Counted from the first letter of the stretch, positions 43,008-51,732 are shown. The stretch: DNA of 52,606 nt from Oscillospiraceae bacterium (GCA_009779995.1 WRDW01000010.1:1-52606), one strand, 5' to 3'. Made by a program: numbers and translations. The notes: generated by a model not told the origin, from the letters alone.

Positions 43008-44273
43008 ATGGCCAACCTGACCTACGACAAAACCGGGCGGCTGCTCTTCACGGAAGAGATGCGCAGAGAGTACACGATTTTAGCGCCCAACATGCTGCCC
43101 ATTCACATGACCTTCCTGGTGGAGGTGATGCGGCAGACCGGCTTCAAGGTGGACCTGCTGACCTCCACGAATCACGAAATCGTGAATTTGGGTCTGCAGA
43201 GCGTGCACAACGACACCTGCTACCCGGCCCTGCTGGTCATCGGCCAGATGATGGAGGCCCTGGAGAGCGGGCGCTACGACCTGGGCAAAGTTGCGCTCAT
43301 CATCACCCAGACCGGCGGCGGCTGCCGGGCCTCCAACTATATCCACCTGCTGCGCAAGGCGCTGAAGAAGCGCGGCTGGGCGCACATCCCGGTGATCTCC
43401 TTCAATCTCGCGGGCATGGAGAAGAACCCCGGCTTTAAATTCCCGGTTTTGACTTATCTTGAGCTGCTGGGCATTATCGTCTACGCCGATTTGATCATGA
43501 ACCTGGCGAACCAGGCGCGGCCCTATGAGATTCATAAAGGCGAAACTGACGCCCTGGTTGAAACCTGGACAAAGCGCCTGCTGGATATGAAGATGAGCCT
43601 GCGGCATCTCAGGCGCACCCTGGTTGCTATCGCTGAAGATTTTGCTTCTATCCCCATGGATCGAAGCGCGCCGAAAATCACCGTGGGCGTGGTGGGCGAG
43701 ATCTATATCAAGTACGCGGCCCTTGGCAACAACAACCTGGAGCGGCTGCTGGCCGACGAAGGCTGCGAGGTTGTCGTGCCCGGCCTGCTGGACTTTTTGA
43801 TCTTTATGGGGGATCATCACCTGGTGGATACCCGGCGCTACCTCATCAAATTCAAAAAGGGCTTCGTTTCGCTATTGATCAAGCTGGTGTTCAGCTTTTT
43901 CCAGAAAAGATTGATTGGCGCAATCAAGACCCAGCCTGTGTTTCGGGTGCCGGCCGACTTTGCCACGATCAAGCGCCTGGCAAGCGCCTATGTCAGCGAC
44001 GGCAACAAGATGGGCGAGGGCTGGCTGCTCACCGGCGAGATGCTGGAGCTCATCCACGCGGGCATAGGCAATATCATCTGCACCCAGCCCTTCGGCTGCC
44101 TGCCCAACCACATCGTGGGCAAGGGGATGATACGCGCCATCCGGGGCGGCCACCCCGAGGCCAACATCGTGGCGATAGACTACGACCCCGGGGCCACCCG
44201 CACCAACCAGGAGAACCGCATCAAGCTGATGCTGGCGGTAGCGCGGGAAAAAACAAAAAATAAACAAATATAA
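43008..44273 (+). CDS. 2-Hydroxyacyl-CoA dehydratase-family (HgdB-like) protein
   Basis: The 421-residue protein matches the HgdB/dehydratase D family by conserved cysteine contexts: NDTCYPALLVIGQMMEAL, TQTGGGCRASNYIHLLRKAL and CTQPFGCLPNHIVGKG, which are likely ligands of a 4Fe-4S cluster. It is the partner of the activase upstream (113-base gap, containing a palindrome). Together they may form a radical dehydratase or a related reductase acting on an unknown substrate. AAAGGAGATAACAC precedes the start. Confidence 0.82.
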   Translation: MANLTYDKTGRLLFTEEMRREYTILAPNMLPIHMTFLVEVMRQTGFKVDLLTSTNHEIVNLGLQSVHNDTCYPALLVIGQMMEALESGRYDLGKVALIITQTGGGCRASNYIHLLRKALKKRGWAHIPVISFNLAGMEKNPGFKFPVLTYLELLGIIVYADLIMNLANQARPYEIHKGETDALVETWTKRLLDMKMSLRHLRRTLVAIAEDFASIPMDRSAPKITVGVVGEIYIKYAALGNNNLERLLADEGCEVVVPGLLDFLIFMGDHHLVDTRRYLIKFKKGFVSLLIKLVFSFFQKRLIGAIKTQPVFRVPADFATIKRLASAYVSDGNKMGEGWLLTGEMLELIHAGIGNIICTQPFGCLPNHIVGKGMIRAIRGGHPEANIVAIDYDPGATRTNQENRIKLMLAVAREKTKNKQI

Positions 44274-44295
44274 CTATAATAACAAAAAATAAGTA

Positions 44296-44324
44296 TTGCT
44301 CTCACTCCAAAACTATGCTATAAT
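44296..44324 (+). promoter_or_regulatory. Promoter of the transporter/DUF368 operon
   Basis: TTGCTC (44296-44301) and TATAAT (44319-44324), 17 bases apart, in an AT-rich patch just after the dehydratase gene. Confidence 0.7.
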
Positions 44325-44356
44325 ACTATTTATAAGTGTAGCGAGGAGCGCAGAGA

Positions 44357-45919
44357 ATGCCGGAACTCAGCCCCGAAACCAAAGCCCAAATCAAAGAAGC
44401 CCTTCGCAATCCAATCAAGTGGTGGCGGGGCGCGGAGCTCCCCGAGGAGGACATCCGGCCCTGGGAGGGCGGCATACAGTTCCTGGCGGAGCTGCTCAAG
44501 GGCTTCATGAGCGGCTTCACGAGCATGAAGGACAGGCTGTTCGTGGGCATGGGCGAGAACAAGATCGAGCCGAACATGAAGAGCATCCACGACGTGATCC
44601 GCATCACCTGGGACGGCCTGAACGACCCGCCCATCGGCATGTACATGGACCGCAAGCGCTTCGGCGAGAAGGTCCACCGCTGGATTATGCGCTTCAACGC
44701 CACCTTCAGCCCGATTTTCATCTTGATCCAGTGCCTGGATTTGGGCCTCACGCCGGTGCAGCGCGTGATTATGTGGACGGCCGTCACCATGTTCGCGGAC
44801 CTTATGAGCACCGCCAACGCGGTGAGCGAGACGAAGATCTGGGCGGGCATCTCGCCCTACTCCGAGAAGCGGGGCACGCTGCAGCTGTGGCGCACCATAG
44901 GCGACAACGTGGGCGCGCTGGTCACGGGCATCCCCATCATCATGATGGGCTTCGCGAGCACGCTGGGCTGGAACCTCTCGGACTATACGATCATGGCCGT
45001 GGGCGCGGCCCTCACCGCGCCGCTGACGATCTTCAGCCGCTGGCTGCCCACCTTCGCCAAGCAGCGGGTGGATTTCACCGTCAAAGTCAACGCCGAGGGC
45101 GAAGAGCTCGAACAGGAGCAATCCGCCGAGGACAGGATGACGCTGCGCGAGCAGTTCGCCATCGTCAAGCACAACAAGTGGTTCATGATGTGGCTGGTGA
45201 TCGATTTTATCCGGTTGCTCGGCCCCGGCACGGACAGGATGTTCATCTATCGCTTCCTGGTGCCCAGCAAGAGGGTGCTCGGCAAGGACATCGACGGCCT
45301 GCTGATCAAGACCATCTTCCGGGACATCGTGTTCGGCTGGCCGGCCCTGGTGCTTCTGCCCTGGGCGCAGAAATCTGTGGAGTGGTTCGGCAGCCCGGTC
45401 AAGTTCATCAAGAGCCACATCATCCTCAACCTGGTGACGCAGGCCATCACCTTCGCGGTGGGCTACAAGAGCTGGCCGCGCCTGATCGTCCTGTGGGTGC
45501 TGGAGATGACGCGGGAGGTGATGGGCCGTTGGGGCTCGGTGGCCCACACCATGATCCGCTTCGAGATGTTCGACTATGTGGAGTGGAAGACCGGCTACCG
45601 CAGCGAGGGCATCACGCAGTCGGTGGACGGCCTGCTGAAGAAGCTGCTCAAGGACAACATAGGCTCCGTGATCGGCAACGCCGTGACGCAGTGGACCGGC
45701 TACAAGGGCTGGGACGTCCCCCTGGCCGAGCAGCCGGAGCGCTTCATGAGGTCCATCTGGCCGCTGCTGCACGTGGGCGCCATCTTCGGCGAGATTGTCG
45801 CGCTCATCGCCATCCTGGGTTTCAAATACCCCCACGACCCCAAGGAGGTGGAGGCCGACCTGGTGGAGCGCCGCGCCCTGGCGGCGAAGCTGAAGGAGGA
45901 GGTGAAGGCAAATAGCTAA
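44357..45919 (+). CDS. GPH/MFS_2-type transporter, paralogue 1
   Basis: The 520-residue membrane protein has a soluble N-terminal part (WWRGAELPEEDIRPWEGGIQ), about 11-12 hydrophobic segments, the motif NDPPIGMYMDRKRFGEKVHR and the MFDYVEWKTGYRSEGITQSV loop, which corresponds to the MIDYGEWKNGFRGEA loop of the GPH-like protein at 20795. It is highly similar to the protein at 46945, so the two are a recent duplication. The ligand is unknown; a glycan or glycoside is likely by family. AGCGAGGAGCGCAGAG precedes the start, and the end overlaps the next gene. Confidence 0.75.
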   Translation: MPELSPETKAQIKEALRNPIKWWRGAELPEEDIRPWEGGIQFLAELLKGFMSGFTSMKDRLFVGMGENKIEPNMKSIHDVIRITWDGLNDPPIGMYMDRKRFGEKVHRWIMRFNATFSPIFILIQCLDLGLTPVQRVIMWTAVTMFADLMSTANAVSETKIWAGISPYSEKRGTLQLWRTIGDNVGALVTGIPIIMMGFASTLGWNLSDYTIMAVGAALTAPLTIFSRWLPTFAKQRVDFTVKVNAEGEELEQEQSAEDRMTLREQFAIVKHNKWFMMWLVIDFIRLLGPGTDRMFIYRFLVPSKRVLGKDIDGLLIKTIFRDIVFGWPALVLLPWAQKSVEWFGSPVKFIKSHIILNLVTQAITFAVGYKSWPRLIVLWVLEMTREVMGRWGSVAHTMIRFEMFDYVEWKTGYRSEGITQSVDGLLKKLLKDNIGSVIGNAVTQWTGYKGWDVPLAEQPERFMRSIWPLLHVGAIFGEIVALIAILGFKYPHDPKEVEADLVERRALAAKLKEEVKANS

Positions 45920-46790
45920 AAGCTTAAAGCTGTTCTTCTTCCGGGTGTTCTGCGGTTTTTTCCTGGGCTTCAGCATCTTCGCCCCCGGCATCAGCGGCAG
46001 CGTGATCGCCATCGCCATGGGGATCTACCACGAGCTGCTGGCCGCGGTCGCCAATCCGCTGAAAAATATCAAAAAGAACCTGGCGTTCCTCCTGCCGCTG
46101 GCGCTGGGCATACTCGTCAGCGCCGCCGTCTTTGTCATAGGCTTCAAGTACCTGTTCGAGACCTACGAAAAAGCCCTGTATTTTCTCTTTGTCGGCCTCA
46201 TCGCCGGGAACCTGCCGGTGGCCGTGAAAGAGATACGAAAAACCGATTTCCGCAGGCGTTATCTCGTCTGCTGTTTCCTCGCCTTCGCTGCTGCGCTGGC
46301 GTTTATCGCGCTGACCTCGGATATCCGGACGGCGGTGAAAGAGGAGAGCGCCGCGCCGCTGTACACCGTGGCGCTGGGCGGCCTGCTCGCGGGGGTCACC
46401 TTCATGGTGCCCGGCATGAGCGCCTCCGTCATGCTCATCGCCACCGGCGTCTACGACGACGTCATCTCCGCCGGTTACAGCCTGCTGCGCCTGGAAACCG
46501 CCGGGCTGCTCCCTCTCGGCGTCCTCATCCTGTGCACAGCCGTGAGCGTGGTGGCGACCTCCAAGGGGATCAAGGCGCTGTTCGGGAGATACCCCGGCGC
46601 GGCGAACTGCGCCGTTCTGGGCTTCATCGCGGGCTCCCTGGCGGGGATACTGCTCCAGGGCCTGCGCATGGACGACGCCGGTTTCGAATGGTTCCACGGC
46701 GCGGCCATGGCGGCGGCGGGCCTGGGGCTCTCGCTGCTGTTCATCGTGCTGGGCAACGCCATGGGGAAGAGCGGCAGGGAGGCTGTGTGA
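45912..46790 (+). CDS. DUF368 membrane protein (PopT-like undecaprenyl-phosphate flippase), probable AUA start
   Basis: The protein has the two DUF368 signature repeats, IFAPGISGSVIAIAMGIYHE and FMVPGMSASVMLIATGVYDD, plus about eight hydrophobic helices. DUF368 proteins were recently shown to recycle undecaprenyl phosphate across the membrane, so this gene would serve cell-wall polymer synthesis. The natural N-terminal end (AKSLKLFFFRVFCGFFLGFS) begins after ATA 45912. That codon is 6-7 bases downstream of AAGGAGGAGGTGA and overlaps the preceding stop; a TGA at 45903 closes the frame upstream. The next start candidate, GTG 45945, has no ribosome site and would cut into the first helix. The length from ATA is 292 residues. 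Confidence 0.83.
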   Translation: MAKSLKLFFFRVFCGFFLGFSIFAPGISGSVIAIAMGIYHELLAAVANPLKNIKKNLAFLLPLALGILVSAAVFVIGFKYLFETYEKALYFLFVGLIAGNLPVAVKEIRKTDFRRRYLVCCFLAFAAALAFIALTSDIRTAVKEESAAPLYTVALGGLLAGVTFMVPGMSASVMLIATGVYDDVISAGYSLLRLETAGLLPLGVLILCTAVSVVATSKGIKALFGRYPGAANCAVLGFIAGSLAGILLQGLRMDDAGFEWFHGAAMAAAGLGLSLLFIVLGNAMGKSGREAV

Positions 46791-46944
46791 GGCAAGGCTG
46801 CGCGATGCCGCCAGCGGCAGCGAGGGGGCAGTGCGAAGCACGCGCGAAGCGCCGTCTTCGTGCCCGCCGCAGTTGTCTGCGGCTGGTTATAGCGGCTGCT
46901 ATCGCACTGAGAAGACCGATACAAACGGGAAAGAGGTAATGTCA

Positions 46945-48480
46945 ATGGCTAAACTCATGAGCGAGGAGACAAAGGCACAGGTGAAACAGGCGGTCCGGCA
47001 TCCCGGCGTGTGGTGGCGGGGGGCGGATCTGCCCGAGGAGAAAATCCACCCCTGGGAGGGCGGCATACAGTTCCTGGCGGAGGCCCTCAAGGGCTTCATG
47101 AACGGGTTTACCGACATCCGCGGCAGGCTCTACATCGGCATGAGCGAGGGAAAAATCCAGCCGAACATGAAGAGCGTTTCGGACGTCCTCACCACCAGCT
47201 GGGACGCCCTCATCGATTTCCCCGTGGGCATCTTCATGGACCGCAAGCGCTTCGGCGAAACGGTGCTGCGCTGGATCATGCGCTTCAACGCGACATTCAG
47301 CCCGCTGTTCATCCTGATCCAGTGCTTCAACTTCGGCCTGACGCCGACACAGCGCCTGATCGAGTGGACGCTCATCAGCATGTTCGCCAACGTGATGAGC
47401 AGCGTCAACGCGGTGAGCGAGACGAAGATATGGGCGGGCATCACGCCCTACGCGGACGAGCGGAAAATCTTGCAGCTCTCCCGCACCCTGGGCGGGCACG
47501 TGGGCGGCGTGTTTTCGGGCGCGACCTTTATTCTCATGGGCCTGAAGGACATTCTGGGCATCACGGACTACCAGATCATGATCTGGGGCGCGATGATCTT
47601 CGCGCCGCTGACGATCTTCAGCCGCTGGCTGCCCTCCTACGCCAAGCAGCGGGTGGACTTGACCGTGAAGGTGGAGGGCGAGGAACAGCGTGAAGAAGTA
47701 AACAACTTCTCCTTCCGCGAGAGCTTCTCCATCGTGAAGCACAACACCTGGTTCATGATGTGGCTGGTCGTCTACGCGATCCGCATCATCCGGCCCTCCA
47801 CGGACGAGCTGTTCCTCTATCGTTTCCTGATGCCGAAGCTGCAGTTCCGGGGCAAGGAGCTCGGCGGCGAGATTTTATACACGATCAAGGGCATCGTCAC
47901 CCTGCTGCCCGGGTTCCTCCTGTCCCCCCTGGCGATCAAGGCCGTCAATTTTTTCAAAGGCGAGATCAACTTCATCAAGGGCCACGTCATCACCATCATG
48001 ATCATGCGCGCGACGGTCTACTTTGTCGGCTACAACTCGCCCGCGCGCATCGTGTACATGTTCATCATGGAGATGCTCAAGGGCGTCATGGACATGTGGG
48101 CCGGCGTCCCCCACTCGATGATGGAGTACAAGATGTACGACTACGTGGAGTGGAAGACCGGCTACCGCAGCGAGGGCATGACAAAATCGGTGGACGGCAT
48201 ACTCAACAAGCTCATCCGGAACAATCTCGTCAACATCTTCGGCAACGCCGTGACGCAGTGGACCGGCTACATGGGCTACGATATCCCCGCGGAGCAGCAG
48301 CCGGCGCGCTTTTTGAACACCATCTGGCCGCTGATGCACGTGGGCATCTTCTTCGGCGAGGTCGTCGTGCTGGTGTGCCTGTTCGCGTTCAAAATGCCCA
48401 ATAACTTCCCCGAGATAGAGGCAGACCTCATCGAGCGCCGCGCCCTGGCGGCAAAGCTGAAGGAGGAGGCGGGGGCTTAA
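46945..48480 (+). CDS. GPH/MFS_2-type transporter, paralogue 2
   Basis: The 511-residue protein is a close relative of the protein at 44357, with the same WWRGADLPEEKIHPWEGGIQ opening, IGMYMDRKRFGE-like motif (VGIFMDRKRFGETVLRWIMR), YDYVEWKTGYRSEGMTKSVD loop and C-terminal ERRALAAKLKEE. Start ATG 46945 is chosen because AAAGAGG lies nine bases upstream; ATG 46939 is also in frame. The two copies enclose the DUF368 gene. Function: probably transport of the same class of compound. Confidence 0.75.
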   Translation: MAKLMSEETKAQVKQAVRHPGVWWRGADLPEEKIHPWEGGIQFLAEALKGFMNGFTDIRGRLYIGMSEGKIQPNMKSVSDVLTTSWDALIDFPVGIFMDRKRFGETVLRWIMRFNATFSPLFILIQCFNFGLTPTQRLIEWTLISMFANVMSSVNAVSETKIWAGITPYADERKILQLSRTLGGHVGGVFSGATFILMGLKDILGITDYQIMIWGAMIFAPLTIFSRWLPSYAKQRVDLTVKVEGEEQREEVNNFSFRESFSIVKHNTWFMMWLVVYAIRIIRPSTDELFLYRFLMPKLQFRGKELGGEILYTIKGIVTLLPGFLLSPLAIKAVNFFKGEINFIKGHVITIMIMRATVYFVGYNSPARIVYMFIMEMLKGVMDMWAGVPHSMMEYKMYDYVEWKTGYRSEGMTKSVDGILNKLIRNNLVNIFGNAVTQWTGYMGYDIPAEQQPARFLNTIWPLMHVGIFFGEVVVLVCLFAFKMPNNFPEIEADLIERRALAAKLKEEAGA

Positions 48481-48484
48481 TACT

Positions 48485-48611
48485 ATTCCTGCTCTAAAAG
48501 AGCATAGCGGTCAGCCGCTCCGCACGGCCCCTGTGGCCTTTTGGGCCGTGCGGAGCGGCTGACCGCTTTCGGAGGAAGTGGCATTGCAGTGGGCTCTTTT
48601 AGAGCGGGAAT
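48485..48611. repeat. 127-base nested inverted repeat (MITE-like)
   Basis: Outer arms ATTCCTGCTCTAAAAGAGC (48485-48503) and GCTCTTTTAGAGCGGGAAT (48593-48611) enclose a perfect 25-base inverted repeat (48506-48530 with 48543-48567, AGCGGTCAGCCGCTCCGCAC...). It can fold as a long hairpin within a hairpin, and it separates two convergent genes. A half copy occurs at 12538. The terminal repeat plus internal hairpin layout suggests a non-autonomous mobile element or a duplicated terminator. Confidence 0.75.
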
Positions 48612-48614
48612 AAA

Positions 48615-50159
48615 TTAAGCCGCCCCTGCCAACCCATCCACCCCCGCCAGCCCGGCCTTGTAGCGCTCGAAATAGCGCGCGAAGCCCTGCCTGTCTTCAT
48701 CGCAGGGCGCAACGCAGGAATCCGCGGCGCCGGCGAACACCCTATCGGCCAGGTAGCCCTCCAGGGGCTCCCCGGCCTTTTTTTGTTCCATATAGGCCGC
48801 CAACAGGGCCATGCCCCATGAACCGCCCTCCCCGGCACAGGCCATCACCGTCACCGGGGTATCCAGGGCGGCGGCCAGCAGGCGCTGCCCCGCCGTGCCC
48901 GATTTGAAGAACCCCCCGTGCCCGGTGACGCGCTCGAGGCCTATTCCCTCCCGGGCGAGGACGTCCATCCCCAGGCGCAGGCCCGCCACGGCGGAGAACA
49001 ACAGGGAGCGCATCAGGTTTTCGGGCGTGAGCCGCGCGCCGGGCCCCCGGCACAGCAGCGGGCAGCCCTTAGCCACCCCGGCCGCGGGCTCCGCGGCGAC
49101 AAAATTATAGGACAGCACGCCGCCGCAGTCGGGCTCGCCCTCCAGCGCGGCGGCGTAGAGGCTGTCGTAGAGATCTGACAACGAAACTTGCGCGCCGAAC
49201 CTGCCGAGAGCCTCTCCAATGAAGTGCGCCCAGGCGTCTATATCCGAGGTGCAGTTGTTGCAGTGCACCATGGCAACGGGCCTGCCCGCCGGGGTGGTCA
49301 CTATGTCGATGCCGGGGAGGGCGCGGGCCGGCGCGCTCTCCAGCACCGCCATGGCGAAGATGGATGTCCCCGCCGAGACGTTGCCGCTGCGCAGCGTGAC
49401 AGCGTTCGTGGCGACCATGCCGGTGCCCGCGTCGCCCTCCGGCGGGCACAGGGGGATGCCTGGTTTCAAATGGCCCGTGGGGTCCAGCAACAGCGCGCCC
49501 TCGGGCGAGAGGCGGCCCGCCGGTTCCCCGGCCACGCGCACGGCAGGCAGGATCTTGCGCAAATCGCGCTGTGTGTGCGATTTGAATTGCTTTAACATGC
49601 CTTCGTGATAGTCGTTTATTTCAGAGTCAATCGGGAACATGCCCGAGGCGTCGCCGACGCCCAGGACTTTTTCGCCGGTCAGCCGCCAGTGCACGTAGCC
49701 CGCCAGGGTGGTCATGTAAGCGATCTCTTTTACATGGGCTTCGTTATCCAGCATGGCCTGGCGCAGATGCGCTATGCTCCAGCGCCGGGGGATGCCGAAG
49801 CCCAGCAGCTCGGTCAATTCTTCTGCCGCCTGGCCTGCCGTTGTGTTGCGCCATGTGCGGAACGGCACGAGCTGCTTCCCCGCGCTGCCGAACACCAGGT
49901 AGCCGTGCATCATCGCGGAGACACCCATGGCTTTCACTGTTGTAATCGGCCCGCCGCAGCTGTCTGACAGCGCCCGGAAGCAGGCCCGCAGGCCCTCCCA
50001 GGCTTCCTCCAGGCTATAGGTCCAATAGCCGTTTTCGAAGCTGTTCTCCCAGGTATGGGAGGCCGAGGCGATCACACCGTGCCCCTCGTCTATTAGCACG
50101 GCCTTGATACGTGTAGAGCCGAGTTCGATCCCCAAAAATGTGTTGTCAAGCTTGCCCAT
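48615..50159 (-). CDS. FGGY-family carbohydrate kinase
   Basis: The 514-residue protein starts at ATG 50159 (after ACGGAGGCC) and has FGGY features: phosphate loop LGIELGSTRIKAVLIDEGHG, the ADP-site region DAGTGMVATNAV...SGNVSAGTSIFAM and the C-terminal GHGGFFKSGTAGQRLLAAAL with ACAGEGGSWGMALLAAY. It overlaps the AraD-type gene by 14 bases, so it is probably a ribulokinase- or xylulokinase-like enzyme making a ketopentose 5-phosphate for AraD. The substrate is inferred from context only. Confidence 0.85.
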   Translation of the reverse strand: MGKLDNTFLGIELGSTRIKAVLIDEGHGVIASASHTWENSFENGYWTYSLEEAWEGLRACFRALSDSCGGPITTVKAMGVSAMMHGYLVFGSAGKQLVPFRTWRNTTAGQAAEELTELLGFGIPRRWSIAHLRQAMLDNEAHVKEIAYMTTLAGYVHWRLTGEKVLGVGDASGMFPIDSEINDYHEGMLKQFKSHTQRDLRKILPAVRVAGEPAGRLSPEGALLLDPTGHLKPGIPLCPPEGDAGTGMVATNAVTLRSGNVSAGTSIFAMAVLESAPARALPGIDIVTTPAGRPVAMVHCNNCTSDIDAWAHFIGEALGRFGAQVSLSDLYDSLYAAALEGEPDCGGVLSYNFVAAEPAAGVAKGCPLLCRGPGARLTPENLMRSLLFSAVAGLRLGMDVLAREGIGLERVTGHGGFFKSGTAGQRLLAAALDTPVTVMACAGEGGSWGMALLAAYMEQKKAGEPLEGYLADRVFAGAADSCVAPCDEDRQGFARYFERYKAGLAGVDGLAGAA

Positions 50160-51069
50160 AGTAGGCCTCCGTTCCGTGTTTGCGTTGAAAATGTTTTTCA
50201 AGAAGCTCTTTTTGCATGGGCGTTTCACAGCCCAACAGGCAGGTATCCAGGGCCATCGCGGCGATCTCTTCGAATATGACAGAATGGCAGACGGCCTCCA
50301 TGGCGTCCACGCCCCAGGTGAAGGGCCCGTGGCTGTGTACCAGCGCGCCGGGCGTCTCCATGGGATTTCGCCCTGCCAAAGCTTCACAGATCACACGCCC
50401 GGTTTCGCGCTCGTATTCCCCGGCGATTTCTTCAGCGCTCATGCGCCGCGTGCAGGGGATTTCCCCATAGAAATAGTCGGCGTGCGTCGTCCCCAGCGCG
50501 GGGATGCGCCGCCCCGCCTGCGCCCAGGCCGTCGCTTTTCTGGAATGCGTATGCGCCACGCCTCCAATAGCCGGAAAGCTGTTATATAGCACACAATGCG
50601 TTGCCATATCCGAACTGGGCTTTAAATGGCCCTCAATCACATTGCCCTGTAAATCAAGAACGACCATGTCCTCCGGGGTGAGCTTTTCATATTCCACGCC
50701 CGAGGGCTTAATCACGAACAGGCCCTGTTCCCGGTCTATGCAATCGCCTATGGTCTCCCGTGCGGAGGTCACCTTCACGCCGTTCTTGCGCAGGATGGCC
50801 TTGTAATGTGCCGAATCGTAGCGGTTCCTCGCGAACCTGTCCAGCTTCCAGACGATCACGACATCGAAAAGGCCCTTCGCGCTGTCCTTGATCATGCGCT
50901 GGAACTCGGGCCGGTTGTCTGTCTTGGCCGAAAGCGCGCGGTCGATATAGGTGTTCAAAATGGTGATGCCGCTCTTCTCGGCGAACTCCTTGCACTCCCG
51001 CAGTTGGCCCTCAATGCTCTCTTCCCGCTGGCTGTCGGAGCTGTAGCGGGCGTAGATTACTCTCGTCAA
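50146..51069 (-). CDS. In-frame chimera: serine recombinase N-terminal domain fused to AraD epimerase
   Basis: The 307-residue frame starts with TTG 51069 (after AGGAGGAG, overlapping the regulator stop). Residues 1 to about 107 are a resolvase catalytic domain: VIYARYSSDSQREESIEGQL with the nucleophile Ser, then FDVVIVWKLDRFARNRYDSA. From about residue 110 the sequence is L-ribulose-5-phosphate 4-epimerase (DREQGLFVIKPSGVEYEKLT, HTHSRKATAWAQAGRRIP, HADYFYGEIPCTR, HSHGPFTWG, AYYGQA). The AraD zinc histidines and the final Tyr are kept, but about 30 residues, including the phosphate-binding TWGNVS segment, are missing. Either a deletion fused two genes or the product is a dead hybrid. The FGGY kinase overlaps the 3' end. 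Confidence 0.85.
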   Translation of the reverse strand: MTRVIYARYSSDSQREESIEGQLRECKEFAEKSGITILNTYIDRALSAKTDNRPEFQRMIKDSAKGLFDVVIVWKLDRFARNRYDSAHYKAILRKNGVKVTSARETIGDCIDREQGLFVIKPSGVEYEKLTPEDMVVLDLQGNVIEGHLKPSSDMATHCVLYNSFPAIGGVAHTHSRKATAWAQAGRRIPALGTTHADYFYGEIPCTRRMSAEEIAGEYERETGRVICEALAGRNPMETPGALVHSHGPFTWGVDAMEAVCHSVIFEEIAAMALDTCLLGCETPMQKELLEKHFQRKHGTEAYYGQA

Positions 51070-51416
51070 GAGTTCTCCTCCTTTAGCAAACGCAGCAGCG
51101 TATCCTTTAATTTTTCATTCATCGGCGAAGCCGGGTCGAAGCACATCTCAACGAACTGCCGCAGGTTTTTGTCCTCAATCTTGGGCCGGTTCTCGTATTT
51201 CCGGCCCTGCGGGCTGTCGCACCGCGCGAAGATGTAGTCCATGGAAACATCGAAGCAATCGGCATACCAGAGCAAAATCGCGTAAGGCGCTTGTGCCAAG
51301 TCGTGCTCGTAACGGTTCACGCTGGCCTGCTTCAAGCCCGCCAGCGCGCCGAGCTTGGCCTGCGAGAGCTTCACGCTTTCGCGCAGGGCCCGTAGGCGGG
51401 TGCCTATGGTTGGCAT
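51066..51416 (-). CDS. XRE-family helix-turn-helix regulator
   Basis: The 116-residue protein has a Cro/CI-type HTH (RLRALRESVKLSQAKLGALA then GLKQASVNRYEHDLAQAPYA, residues about 7-46), the usual WYADCFDVSMDYIFAR continuation and an acidic helical end. It starts after AAAGGAGTTGATGTCAA with a consensus promoter 30 bases upstream that carries an inverted repeat, so it probably represses itself. Its stop overlaps the TTG start of the recombinase part, so it would control the recombinase and, through the fusion, AraD and the kinase. Confidence 0.85.
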   Translation of the reverse strand: MPTIGTRLRALRESVKLSQAKLGALAGLKQASVNRYEHDLAQAPYAILLWYADCFDVSMDYIFARCDSPQGRKYENRPKIEDKNLRQFVEMCFDPASPMNEKLKDTLLRLLKEENS

Positions 51417-51442
51417 TTGACATCAACTCCTTTCAGGCGTAT

Positions 51443-51471
51443 ATTATACACCAGATCAAGAGTGGTGTCAA
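51443..51471 (-). promoter_or_regulatory. Promoter and operator of the XRE regulator
   Basis: On the minus strand TTGACA (51466-51471) and TATAAT (51443-51448), perfect boxes 17 bases apart. ACACCA (51448-51453) and TGGTGT (51463-51468) form an inverted repeat between them, a probable operator. Confidence 0.8.
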
Positions 51472-51489
51472 GGGTGCATTTCGGTTTTA

Positions 51490-51732
51490 TGCGTTCATAC
51501 TATAGACAACATCAGCTAGTCCTTTATCAGGATACGTTTGGCTGATGAGAATCTTTTTCTTTTGCAAATCCACTTTTGATTTGATTCCCATGCTGACCGC
51601 CATTGGCTCCATGATAGCCGTGCCGCTGTTCACGGCCCTGGCCCTCCTGGGGCTGGCACTTGGCGTCTTGCCAATCAAATAGCAACAAGAGGAAACCTAA
51701 GCGGCCCTGAAAGGCCGTCCCCCGCGATTGTG
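51490..51732. other. Non-coding stretch with small gene fragments
   Basis: The plus strand encodes MLTAIGSMIAVPLFTALALL then GLALGVLPIK with a stop at 51680, a single hydrophobic segment. The minus strand encodes KILISQTYPDKGLADVVYSM ending at 51487. Neither has a convincing start or ribosome site. Both look like leftovers of disrupted genes. Confidence 0.3.
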
